DNA of 64,000 nt from contig NC_053037.3 in assembly GCF_002575655.3 (NCBI RefSeq), positions 254,047,135-254,111,134 of the forward strand. The letters run 5' to 3'. This DNA is from Aegilops tauschii subsp. strangulata (Eukaryota > Streptophyta > Magnoliopsida > Poales > Poaceae). A program made the translations under genes and the position numbers. Under the pieces are notes generated by a model. It was given only the letters and a program-made list of their open reading frames with translations. It did no database searches and had not been told where the DNA came from. How positions within the stretch are numbered: the stretch's first letter is position 1; each line of letters opens with the position of its first letter. Positions 34,899 to 44,912 of this stretch are shown here, in pieces.

Positions 34899-35515
34899 AT
34901 AATGAGTGCATGAAGCCTTGGACGAAATATACAAGATGCCACTTCATAATATTCGTCCAGAGGCTATTCTAGGTGCTGCGTCACCTTATTTTGGGCCAGG
35001 CCCATGTAATTTCGAAATACATAAGTAGAGGCTGTTTTTAGAGTCCGTATGTGTGGGGAAACAAGAGTTAGGGTGGGTTTCGGACCCCTCCTCCAAGGGC
35101 CACGAAATTCCCCCCCTCTTCCTCCATATATACAGCCCCTAGGGCATCGTTTAGACTTGGGGGGTTTTGTTTAGATGAAAAGTTCGCCATAGCCGCAACT
35201 TCGCGTACTTCGTTTGTGTTCAACGACCAGACAAAGGCGTCACAGAACCCCACCTTGATCAATCAAGCTTTCCTCTTATATTCGCAATATCCAGATTGCA
35301 ATCTTAGTCTTGCTTGTTCTTCGTTTGCCTGCAGGAAACAGACCTTCGTGGTCAGGTTGATCGTGCTCCGGCGTGGTCAATAACCTCTCGGAGTTGGTTT
35401 AGCGATTGCTAAGGCGCGACGTCCTCGCACGTTCGTAGTCGGATCGTCAAAGTCGACTTCCTTCAAAACGATAGCCACCATCTCATCGAAAGACGGGACA
35501 CCTTCGCCTCTATCA
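34600..35515 (+). repeat. 3' LTR of CRW-B
   Basis: 916 bp, preceded by the polypurine tract AAGAAGGGGAGGA (34587-34599) and followed by GTGGT. Confidence 0.93.
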
Positions 35516-35520
35516 GTGGT

Positions 35521-35562
35521 GGTGCGACGTCCATGGTGATTGTCGAGGGATGCTCCGCATCA
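35521..35562 (-). repeat. Right LTR of third-family element (end piece)
   Basis: 42 bp matching 17377-17418 and ending exactly at the LTR end GCATCA. Beyond it CRW-C LTR sequence starts at internal LTR position ~646. Confidence 0.85.
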
Positions 35563-35835
35563 GAACCCCACCTTGATCAATAAAGCTTTCATCTTATATT
35601 CGCAATATCCAGATTGCAATCTTAGTTTCTTGCTTGTTCTTCGTTTGCCTGCAGGAAACAGACCTTCGTGGTCAGGTTGATCGTGCTCCGGCGTGGTCAA
35701 TAACTTCTCGGAGTTGGTTTAGCGATTGCTAAGGCGCGACGTCCTCGCATGTTCGTAGTCGGATCGTCAAAGTCTACTCCACCAAAAATGATAGCCACCA
35801 TCTCATCGAAAGACGGGACACCTTCGCCTCTATCA
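35563..35835 (+). repeat. 5' LTR of CRW-C, right part only
   Basis: Starts at GAACCCCACC with AATAAA close by and ends CTCTATCA. The primer site is at 35838-35847. Confidence 0.88.
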
Positions 35836-35837
35836 AG

Positions 35838-35847
35838 TGGTATCAGA
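35838..35847 (+). promoter_or_regulatory. Primer binding site of CRW-C
   Basis: TGGTATCAGA two bases after the LTR. Confidence 0.85.
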
Positions 35848-36963
35848 TTTCCAGGTTGCTCGGTGAGATTTTACAGTTTTTTGTAGTTTAGATCGAGTCT
35901 GTTCTTCATACCCATAGTCCACGAAAAAGCCAAAAAAATAGGGTTAGTTCATCCTATCCGAACCAATCTGAGCCTTTGCATAATCTTTTCTGTATTTGCT
36001 TTGTTGAATTTGCGGTTGTATCGTCGTGTCAAGTTGCTGGTCTTAGCGTCTAGTCCTTTAGAGTTTCGAGTTCTGTTCACAGGTTGTCACGTCACCTCTG
36101 CCATATATCACCACCGCATCATCATCATCGCCGCTGCCATATGCCACCACCACATATTCACCGCCAATGCGAGTCCATATACGCTATCACGCCAATCCGA
36201 GTCCACCTGCAACATATATCTGCCACCAGTCCGAGTTCCACCAGCTTCATCTTCGTCACTAGTCCGAGTTCCACCAGTTTCATCTCCCCACCAGTCCTAG
36301 TCCTAGTCTAGTATTTTGTTACTCTGTGTTGGATTTCCAGGTCATCCCATACTCCGAGTCGTGAGAGAGTAGGACTCCCGAACTTTCGTGCTACCCGCAG
36401 TAGAAAAATAGTTCCAGTTTCAAAAAAAAACTAAGTCTGGAAAATTCTAGCTATGCAGTTTTTAGAAGATTTGTAGACTTTTTCAAAAAAAAAATTGTTG
36501 CGGAGCAAAAAAGAGAGGAAAAAAGTGCAAAAAAAAGAAAAAAAGAGAAAAAAATTCAGAGCGTGCTCCTCCTTTGTTTACGTGCAGCGCCGAGATTTTG
36601 TTAGTGTTCTAGGCTCGCGTCTCTAGCACGGTCTAGCCTAGGACCAGCACAGTACCGTCGTTGAGCGTTTATTCAAATTTGCATCTCTGAATTGATTATT
36701 GCTGACCCTTTTTGCTACCATATTATAAACCTTCCCAGCTCCACATACATCTACGTCATGCGTTTGACACTCCCTGGTACTCGCTCTATCCAAGCTTTGA
36801 GAGTTTTGACTACAACGGTTGCCGATCACCACCTGCTGCTTGGTAAGAACTGGTTGGAATTTGAGATTCGATTGACGGATTTGTGACTGTCCACCACACC
36901 ACAGCCACCACTTCCTAGTAGTTTGTAGGATCATATTCTTGTGTGTTTCTATTGCTGCTAACC
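35848..36963 (+). other. CRW-C untranslated leader
   Basis: Triplet-rich low-complexity sequence, A-rich tracts at 36420-36560, the conserved hairpin and the putative intron. An upstream ATG at about 36758 opens a short frame that would be joined to gag by the intron. Confidence 0.75.
36609..36641 (+). promoter_or_regulatory. Conserved leader hairpin (CRW-C)
   Basis: Arms CTAGGCT and AGCCTAG around a ~19 nt loop. Confidence 0.45.
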
Positions 36964-36970
36964 TTGGCAG
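36843..36970 (+). other. Putative intron in CRW-C leader/gag start
   Basis: Donor GTAAGAAC at 36843 and acceptor GGCAG ending 36970, 128 bp. In this copy the usual gag ATG inside the intron end is TTG. Confidence 0.4.
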
Positions 36971-39900
36971 GATCACAAGCCGACGAGACTGACTGGGAGA
37001 ACATGACGAACAAAGAGTTACATGATAAGTTTCAGCAAATGATGAGTGGACAGGTGGAAGATGGGCTAAATAGATTTGAAGAGGCCATGGAGAGGATAGA
37101 TGGCATTGAGAAGGATTTCGAAACAAAGCTCGATAACAAGTTCAATGAATTGCTCGTGCGTCTTCCACAACCACCACCCGCTGCACCTATCGCACCTCTA
37201 TAACAACAACAACAACAACAACAACATCGCCTTCCAAATCACGTGGGACGAGCACAGCGCGTTCCCCTTGAGCCTGGTCAAACTTCTGGTGCCGCTGTAC
37301 ATACTGTTGATGCTTCTGTAGCTCCTGCTGCTACTGCAGAGGTGGAGGACCATTACAAGGATGAGGTTGATCAAAATCAGAACTACGTGCAACCACCAGC
37401 ACCACCACCACCAGGTCGTCCTCATGCATATCATCGCAACGGTAGGGCTGCACCACCACCTGAGGTACGAGATAATGACCATCTTCCTAAACTAAAATCG
37501 AATATTCCACCATTTGAGGGTAGATATGTTCCTGATATATATCTTACTTGGGAGTTAGAAACTCAACAACGGTTTACATGTTTACAATATCCTGACGAGA
37601 GACGTGTTCCTGCTGCTATTTTGTGCTTTCACTAGTTTTGCATGTGTTTGGTGGTCTGAACATTGTAGATTATATCCCATTCCAGCTACTTGGGCTGCTT
37701 TGAAAACTGCTATGCGTACTTGTTGGGTTCCACCTTATTATCAACGTGAATTACTTCAAAAATTGCAGCGCTTAAGACAAGGAAATAATTCTGTAGAAGA
37801 ATATTATCAGGAATTACAAACTGGCATGATTAGATGTGGTATTGTTGAGGAGAATGAAGCTATGCTTGCATGTTTTATGGGTGGATTAAATAGAGAGATT
37901 CAGACCATTCTAGAGTATAAGGAGTATAATAATATCACTCGTTTATTCCTTCTTGCTTGTAAAGCTGAGCGTGAAGTGCAGGATCGACAGGCACTGGCGT
38001 GGACTAACTTTTCTGCAGGTCGACCTTCATCATGGACACCGTGTGCATCCTCTACTTCCACACATTCTACTGCACCAACACCTCCATATGCTGCCTCCTC
38101 CAGCCGTGATACAAGGAAGCAGGCACAACTACCACTATCTGCCAAGAGCACACCTATCGGGCCAGCACAGAGTTCTTCTTCTTCCATGGCATTAACAGGG
38201 CACACAAGTGATATTATTTGTCATTCTTGTAAGGGACGAGGTCATTATGCGAGAGAATGCAAATCTCAGCGTGTGATGATTGTTACTGAGGATGGTGGGT
38301 ATGAGTCTGCTAGTGACTATGATGAGGAGACTTTGGCTCTTTACACGTGAAGAACACGGTGGAGATGATTCAGAACATGAGACGCAATACATGGCTCTTG
38401 AAGATGCTGACAGGTATGAATGTTTAGTTGCTCAACGTGTTTTGAGTGTGCAGGTCACACAAGCTGAGCAAAATCAGAGGCATAATTTGTTCCATACAAA
38501 GGGAGTTGTGAAGGAACGTTCTGTTCGCGTCATCATAGATGGAGGGAGCTGCAACAACTTGGCTAGCTTGGAGATGGTGGACAAACTCTCTCTCACCTCA
38601 AGAGCACATCCACATCCTTACTATATCCAATGGTTCAACAACAGCAGCAAGGTTAAGGTAACACGTACTGTTCGTGTGCATTTTAGTATCTCTACATATG
38701 CTAATTTTGTTGATCGTGATGTGGTACTCATGCAAGCATGTTCCTTATTACTTGGTAGACCATGGCAATTAGATAAAAATTATGTACACCATGGTAGATA
38801 CAATCAGTATACTCTTGTTCATAAGGATAAACATATTACTTTGCTTCCTATGTCTCCTGATTCTATTTTGAAAGATGATATTCATAGAGCTAGCAAAGCA
38901 AAACAGGAGCAAAATAAGAGTGAAAATCAGATTGTGGCAAAAGAATTTGAGCAACAAATGAAGCCTAATAATAAACCATCTAGGTTGTTTCTGAAATTAA
39001 ATTGAAAAGTGCATGTTTACTTGCCACCAAATCTGATATTGATGATATGAATTTTAGCAAATCTGTTTGCTATGCTTTTGTGTGCAAAGAGGCATTATTT
39101 TCTTTCGAGGACGTCCCTTCTTCTTTGCCTCCTGCTGTAACTAACATTTTGGAGGAGTTCGCCGACGTCTTTCCACAAGACGTGCCACCGGGATTAGCAC
39201 CTATTCGAGGGATTGAGCATCAATTGACTTAATTCCCGGTGCATCATTACCCAACCGTGCACCATACCGTACCAATCCAGAGGAGACGAAGGAGATTATG
39301 CGTCAAGTACAGGAGCTGCTCGACAAAGGTTATATACGTGAATCCCTTAGTCCTTGTGTTGTTCCTATCATTTTAGTGCCAAAAAAGGATGGTACGTCGT
39401 GTATGTGCGTTGATTGTAGAGGCATTAATAATATTAGTATTCGTTATCGTCATCCTATTCCTAGCCTAGATGATATGCTTGATGAATTGAGTGGCTCTAC
39501 AATATTCTCCAAAGTTGATTTGCGTAGTGGATACCATCAAATTCGTATGAAATTGGGAGATGAATGGAAAACTGCATTTAAAACTAAGTTTGGTTTATAT
39601 GAGTGGTTAGTCATGCCTTTCGGGTTAACTAATGCACCTAGTACTTTCATGAGACTAATGAACGAAGTTTTACGTGCTTTCATTGGACGATTTGTGGTAG
39701 TCTATTTTGATGATGTACTGATTTATAGCAAATCTTTGGAAGAACATTTGGAACATTTACGTGCTGTTTTTATTGCTCTACGTGATGCACGTTTGTTTGG
39801 TAACCTTGGGAAGTGCACCTTTTGCACCGACCGAGTATCTTTTCTTGGCTATGTTGTTACTCCACAGGGAATTGAAGTTGATAAAGCCAAGATTGAAGCT

Positions 39901-40419
39901 ATTGAGAGTTGGCCGCAGCCCAAAACGGTCACACAAGTGCGGAGTTTTCTTGGACTCGCTGGTTTCTATAGGCGTTTTGTGAGAGATTTTAGCACCATTG
40001 CTGCACCTCTCAACGAGCTTACAAAGAAGGATGTGCCTTTTGTTTGGGGTACCGCACAGGAAGAAGCCTTCACGGTATTGAAAGATAAGTTGACACATGC
40101 TCCTTTACTCCAACTTCCTGATTTTAATAAGACTTTTGAGCTTGAATGTGATGCTAGTGGAATTGGATTAGGAGGTGTGTTATTACAAGAAGGTAAACCT
40201 GTTGCATACTTTTTCGAAAAATTGAGTGGGCCTAGTCTGAACGATTGTACTTATGATAAAGTATTATATGCTCTTGTTCGGACCTTAGAAACATGGCAAC
40301 ATTATTTATTGCCCAAAGAATTTGTTATACATTCTAATCATGAATCTTTGAAACACATTAAAAGTCAAGCAAAATTGAACCGTAGACATGCTAAATGGGT
40401 TGAATTCATTGAGACTTTC
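36964..40419 (+). pseudogene. CRW-C gag-pol, part before CRW-D
   Basis: The gag start codon is TTG (LAGSQADE). It carries the acidic N-terminus, Gag capsid with [11 protein letters not shown], and zinc knuckle [14 protein letters not shown] (one knuckle spacer changed but Cys/His kept). Protease with IDGGS, reverse transcriptase with YFDD near 39707, and RNase H up to WVEFIETF follow. Breaks are a stop at about 37201, a 2 bp insertion near 37620, a 2 bp deletion near 38343, and 1 bp deletions near 38983 and 39223. CRW-D then interrupts it at 40420. Gene order and length otherwise match the family. It is dead, and the number of breaks fits its greater age. Confidence 0.86.
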
Positions 40420-41324
40420 TGATGAGGACATCAACAATTGTTACACCCACAGCCCCTGCTGCTATACATACTGGACCAATTACTAGAGCTCGAGCACGCC
40501 AATTAAATTACCAGGTACTTTTGTTTCTTGGTAATGATTCTAATGTTCATGAGAATATGATGCTGCCTAAATTGGATACATTTCTTTTGCTTACAAATGA
40601 AGGGCCTAGCTTTGAGAAGGATGAACATTGGAGCAAGAACAAGCATGGAGATGATGGCATGCGCATGGGGGACAAGAACGGAGTTACAAGTGATGATTTC
40701 AGGACGTTGAAGCCACCATAATGCGTGCATGAAGCCTTGGACGAAATATACAAGATGCTACTTCATAACTTTCGTCCAGAGGCTATTCTAGGTGCTGCGT
40801 CACCTTATTATTGGGCCAGGCCCATGTAATTTCGAAATACTTGAGTATAGGCTATTTTTAGAGTCCGTATGTGTGGGGAAACAAGATATAGGGTTGGTTT
40901 CGGACCTCTTCCCCAAGGGCCACGAAATTCCCCCCTCTTCCTCCATATATACAGCCCTTAGGGCGTCGTTTAGACTTTGGGTTTTGTTTAGATTAAAAGT
41001 TCGCCATAGCTGCAACTTTGCGTACTTCGTTTGTGTTCAACGACCAGACAAAGACGTCACAGAACCCCACCTTGATCAATAAAGCTTTCATCTTATATTC
41101 GCAATATCCAGATTGCAATCTCAGTTTCTTGCTTGTTCTTCGTTTGCTCGCAGGAAACAGACCCTCGTGGTCAGGTTGATCGTGCTCCGGCGTGGTCAAT
41201 AACCTCTCGGAGTTGGTTTAGCGATTGCTAAGGCGCGACGTCCTCGCACGTTCGTAGTCGGATCGTCAAAGTCGAGTTCCATCAAAGCATCTCATCGAAA
41301 GACGGGACACCTTTGCCTCTATCA
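40420..41324 (+). repeat. 5' LTR of CRW-D
   Basis: 905 bp. It is shorter than the 3' LTR mainly through a 12 bp deletion near 41287 and a 2 bp loss near 40434. Confidence 0.93.
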
Positions 41325-41326
41325 AG

Positions 41327-41336
41327 TGGTATCAGA
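41327..41336 (+). promoter_or_regulatory. Primer binding site of CRW-D
   Basis: TGGTATCAGA two bases after the LTR. Confidence 0.85.
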
Positions 41337-42545
41337 TTTCCAGGTTGCTCGATGAGATTTTCCAGTTTTTCGTAGTTTAGATCGAGTCTGTTCTTCATAC
41401 CTACAGTCCACGAAAAAGCCACAAAAAAATTAGGGTTAGTTCAGTATATCCGTACCAATCTGAGCCTTTGCATAATCTTTTTAGGGTTTTCGCTTTGTTG
41501 AATTTGCGGTTGCATCGTCGTGTCAAGTTGCTGGTCTTAGAGTCTAGTCTTTTAGAGTTTCGAGTTCTGGTCATAAGTTGTCACGCCGCCGCCGCACCAT
41601 CATCATCGCCTTGCCATCTACCACCATTGCTTATCCGCCACCGCTCTGAATCCGTATCCATATACCACCACCAATCCGTATCCATATACCACCACCGAGC
41701 CGTATCCATATACGACCACCACTACCATATACCTCCACCGCTGCCATATCCTACCACCATATATCCACCATCAATCCGAGTTCTTTTCATATTCGGTTTG
41801 TTTTAGTGATCCATCTATTTTCCGTTTCGTGTTTCCTTGCCTGAATAGGTCTCAAAAAAAAGTCTGGAGACCCCCGGGCAGTTTTTAGGCCAAAATTTCG
41901 GCAACCAAAAATATTTTTTCCCTATCCTAGTTTTAGGTACCGGGGAGTGTTTTGAGACACTCGCCATCATAGTGATTTTTTTGTCGCACTTTTTCGTCGT
42001 CGCTGCCCTGATTTCCGAAAAAAAAATAGTCAAATTTTTTGTGTGCCATCCTGTCAGTTTGACCTGGGAAGAGTTTTGAGACACTCGCCATTATAGTGAT
42101 TTTTCGCAAAAAAAAAGCGCAAAAAAAAGAGATAAAAAAATTCCAGAGTGTGCCTTTCCCTTGTTTACGTGCAGCGCCGTGATTTTGTTAGTGTTCTAGG
42201 CTCGCGTCTCTAGCACGGTCTAGCCTAGGACAGGCACAGTACCGTCGTTGAGCGTTTATTCAACTTTGCATCTCTGAATTGATTATTGCTGACCATTTTT
42301 GCTACCATATTATAAGCCTTCCCAGCTCCACATACATCTACATCATGCGTTTGACTCTCCCTGGTAATCGCTCTATCCAAGCTTTGAGAGTTTTGACTAC
42401 AACGGTTGCCGATCACCACCTGCTGCTGGGTAAGAACTGGTAAGAATTTGAGATTCGCTTGAAGGTTTTGTGACACACCACCATCACCACCACTTCCTAG
42501 TAGTCTGCAGGATCATATTCTTTTGTGTTTCTATTGCTGCTAACT
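41337..42545 (+). other. CRW-D untranslated leader
   Basis: Contains ~24 bp repeat units (about 41650-41720), T- and A-rich tracts with a repeated TTTTGAGACACTCGCCAT segment (near 41950 and 42075), the conserved hairpin and the putative intron. An ATG at about 42344 opens the short upstream frame. Confidence 0.75.
42196..42228 (+). promoter_or_regulatory. Conserved leader hairpin (CRW-D)
   Basis: Arms CTAGGCT and AGCCTAG. Confidence 0.45.
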
Positions 42546-42552
42546 ATGGCAG
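42430..42552 (+). other. Putative intron in CRW-D leader/gag start
   Basis: Donor GTAAGAAC at 42430 and acceptor GGCAG ending 42552. Quinta-2 is inserted exactly after this GGCAG, which is its target duplication. Confidence 0.4.
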
Positions 42553-43534
42553 TGATGAGGACATGACTACCTTGGATACGACCAAAAATATTGCATACAT
42601 GCATATTTGTCAGGTGATTTCTAGTGCAAACTATTCAATAATCTATTTATGTTATCCAGAACAAAAATACTTCACACACTTTTGTGTTTTGTCTAATTGC
42701 AGGTGTATGGGACATTTGTACAATCCACATATGAAGATAAGGCAAAAGGAGAAGTTTAGGTTCTGTTCAAAAAGTCCTCTCACGTCACTTTTGGGCCAAG
42801 AGAAGATAGAGTCCAAGTCTCTCACGTTCTGGATTCAGATTCGGACTGCACAGACATACCTGACTCAAAACGCCAACAACCTTTTCATACGGACTCCGAA
42901 TTGGGTGATTCTTTTTTTGTTGGAAACTAGATTTCGTGCTCTTTCCAACCCAATTGGATTCACCTTTAAATTCGTCCGGAGCATTGAGTTATGGTCGAAA
43001 CAATCTGACGTTGCACCAGAATCCGAGTCAAACTACAAGTCCAAAGGTGTTGCATCACCTCCACTTGGGCCCATGAGCCTTGTACGACCTAGGGTTGGTT
43101 TTAGGCTGCCTTGGGACGTCCTCCCACCTCCTTGGCCGCCACCCCTTGCTCCTATATAAGTAGATCCATCTAGTAGCTTTTTCCTTGGAATTTGTTTTGT
43201 TAAAAGTTAGCCATTGCAACTTCGTGTACTTCGTTTATGTCCAACGACCAGACCAAGACCGCTTACGGATTCCCACCACTATCAATACTTCATATATATT
43301 CGCAATATTCAGATTGCATTATCATATTCTTGCTCGTTCTTCGATTGCTTGCAGGAATAGACCTTCGTGGTCAGGCTGATCGTGCTTCCGGCATCGTCAG
43401 TAACCTCAGGAGATTGGTTTAGCGATTGATAAGGCGCAACGTCGTGCACGTTTGTAGTCGGATCGTTAAAGTCGTCTCCACCAAATCGATAGTTATCATC
43501 TCATCGAAAGATCGGGACACCTTTGCCTCTATCA
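42553..43534 (+). repeat. 5' LTR of Quinta-2
   Basis: 982 bp, TGATGAGGAC to CTCTATCA, with the promoter box TATATAA at 43153-43159. Confidence 0.93.
43153..43159 (+). promoter_or_regulatory. TATA box in Quinta-2 5' LTR
   Basis: TATATAA in a GC-rich setting, at the same place in all four Quinta LTRs. Transcription should start ~30 bp downstream (inference). Confidence 0.6.
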
Positions 43535-43536
43535 AG

Positions 43537-43545
43537 TGGTATCAG
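43537..43545 (+). promoter_or_regulatory. Primer binding site of Quinta-2
   Basis: TGGTATCAG two bases after the LTR. Confidence 0.8.
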
Positions 43546-44905
43546 TTTTCAGGTTGCTCGGTGAGAATTTCCAGTTATCCCTAGGTTAGATTTATTTTCT
43601 TACCTATTGTCCAAAAAAGCCGCAAAAAAGTTAGATCTATTCATCCTTTGTCCAAGCCAGTCTGAGCCTTTGCAGTTTTCTTTTCATTGTTTGCATTATT
43701 GAATTATCGGTTGCATCGTCGTGTCGAGTTGCTGGTCTTAGTGTCTAGTTCCTTTAGAGTTTCGAGTTCTGTTCACATTAGTCACGCCGTCGCTGCATCA
43801 TTATTCCTTCCGCTGTCCACCATCCCATTCATCAATTTCCACCACGTGCTACCCACCGTTCATTGTCTTCATCATAGTTGAGGTTGTTCACATCTTCGCT
43901 TGATCCAATCTGCATCTTATCTATTTTGTTTTGGAAAGAGGGAGAGAAAAAAAAGAAAAAAAAGAGAGAAAGAAAAAGAAAAAAAAGTGTGAGGAAAAAA
44001 AAGAGAAGGAAAAAAACAAAAATTCGGATCTATCTAGACTCAATCTCGTAGTTGAATTCGGATTGGAATCTGTTTTGTGCACTGTTCAGTAAAACAGGCA
44101 TAACTTCCTCATACGAAGTCAGTTTTGGCTCCACGAGTACTCAAATGAAAGCTAGCGACGAGCCGCATCTAAATAGTTGCAGAGACTAGTTCACTATTTG
44201 ACACCTTAAAATCGTCTTCTAAATAGGTCTTTTTGCCGTCCGAAGTTCGCGGACACAGCTTATTCCAGTTTTTCAAGCCAGTTTCAGAATTCTTTGACTC
44301 CTCATATCAACTCGGAATTGAGTGATTCTTTTTGCATTGGAAAGCTTGAGTTAGTAGCATTCTTTGAAAAAAAATTATCAGAAAATTGGCACAAACTTTT
44401 CAAGAGGAAAGTTGGAGAGAGTTGTTGTATATCCTGCTTGGCAGTTGTTTTTCATCATTATCTTTACTGCCGTTGTGATCTTCACTTATATCTTGCTGTC
44501 CAGAGCTACTTAGTATCCTTCATTGATGCTAGTTGTGCTACGCCGTGACCTCATTAGTGTTCTAGGCTCGCGTCTCTAGTCCGGTCTAGCCTAGGACCAG
44601 CACAGTACCGTCGTTGAGCGTTTATTCAACATTGCATCTCTGAATTGATTAGTGCTAATATTTTGCTACCATATATAGCCAACCCAGCTCCACATATTTC
44701 TACACCGTGTATACGTACGTTTCCCTGGCAATCGCTTTACTCAATCTTTGGAGTTATTTGACACCGCTGGTTGCCTGTCACCACCTGCTGCTTGGTAAGA
44801 ACTTGTAAGATATTGATATTTGCTTTACTGTGAGCGCTTTACCACCACATCCTAGTAGTTCATAAGAACATTATTCTTGAATTTTGTTTCTTGTTTCTAC
44901 TAATC
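43546..44905 (+). other. Quinta-2 untranslated leader
   Basis: A/G-rich tract at about 43935-44025, the conserved hairpin at 44562-44594, and the putative intron. No gene is seen. Confidence 0.8.
44562..44594 (+). promoter_or_regulatory. Conserved leader hairpin (Quinta-2)
   Basis: Arms CTAGGCT and AGCCTAG, in a block shared with CRW from the hairpin to GAATTGATTA. Confidence 0.45.
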
Positions 44906-44912
44906 ATGACAG
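44795..44912 (+). other. Putative intron in Quinta-2 leader/gag start
   Basis: Donor GTAAGAAC at 44795 and acceptor ACAG ending 44912, 118 bp, the same length as in Quinta-1. Removal would join upstream codons (CHHLLL) in frame to the gag residues GSRV. Confidence 0.42.

Larger units (their letters stand above)
23675..35515 (+). mobile_element. CRW-B: CRM-type element with a doubled pol region
   Basis: 5' LTR 23675-24593 and 3' LTR 34600-35515, flanked by GTGGT at 23670-23674 and 35516-35520. It is inserted in the right LTR of the third-family element, which re-joins across it. Gag-pol runs to the end of integrase near 30275, then jumps back to the gag/protease border and repeats pol. A solo LTR sits in the second integrase. 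Without the solo LTR and the repeat the size returns to the normal ~7.9 kb. Both LTRs share subfamily marks; I count about 22 differences (~2.4%). Confidence 0.88.
13197..35562 (-). mobile_element. Unnamed gag-only gypsy-like element with long LTRs, tandem arrangement, left end off window
   Basis: Reading right to left: an LTR (35562-35521 and 23674-20935, split by CRW-B), internal region B (20934-17419), a second LTR (17418-14467), then internal region A from 14466 to 13197, where CRW-A is inserted. In element sense the LTR starts TGATGC after a polypurine tract of eleven G, and probably ends GAACA. Only a gag-like frame and a degenerate tail frame are visible, so it is non-autonomous. The right LTR end at 35562 abuts CRW-C LTR sequence exactly, so I infer insertion into that LTR. 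I do not recognise the family. Confidence 0.7.

Noticed and set aside
35563..35835. CRW-C 5' LTR truncated by deletion
   Set aside because: The break falls exactly at a complete third-family LTR end, so insertion explains it better; the test lies outside the window.
36420..36560. A-rich runs that could be tails of SINE or LINE insertions
   Set aside because: They occur at the same place in every CRW leader and have no target duplications of their own.
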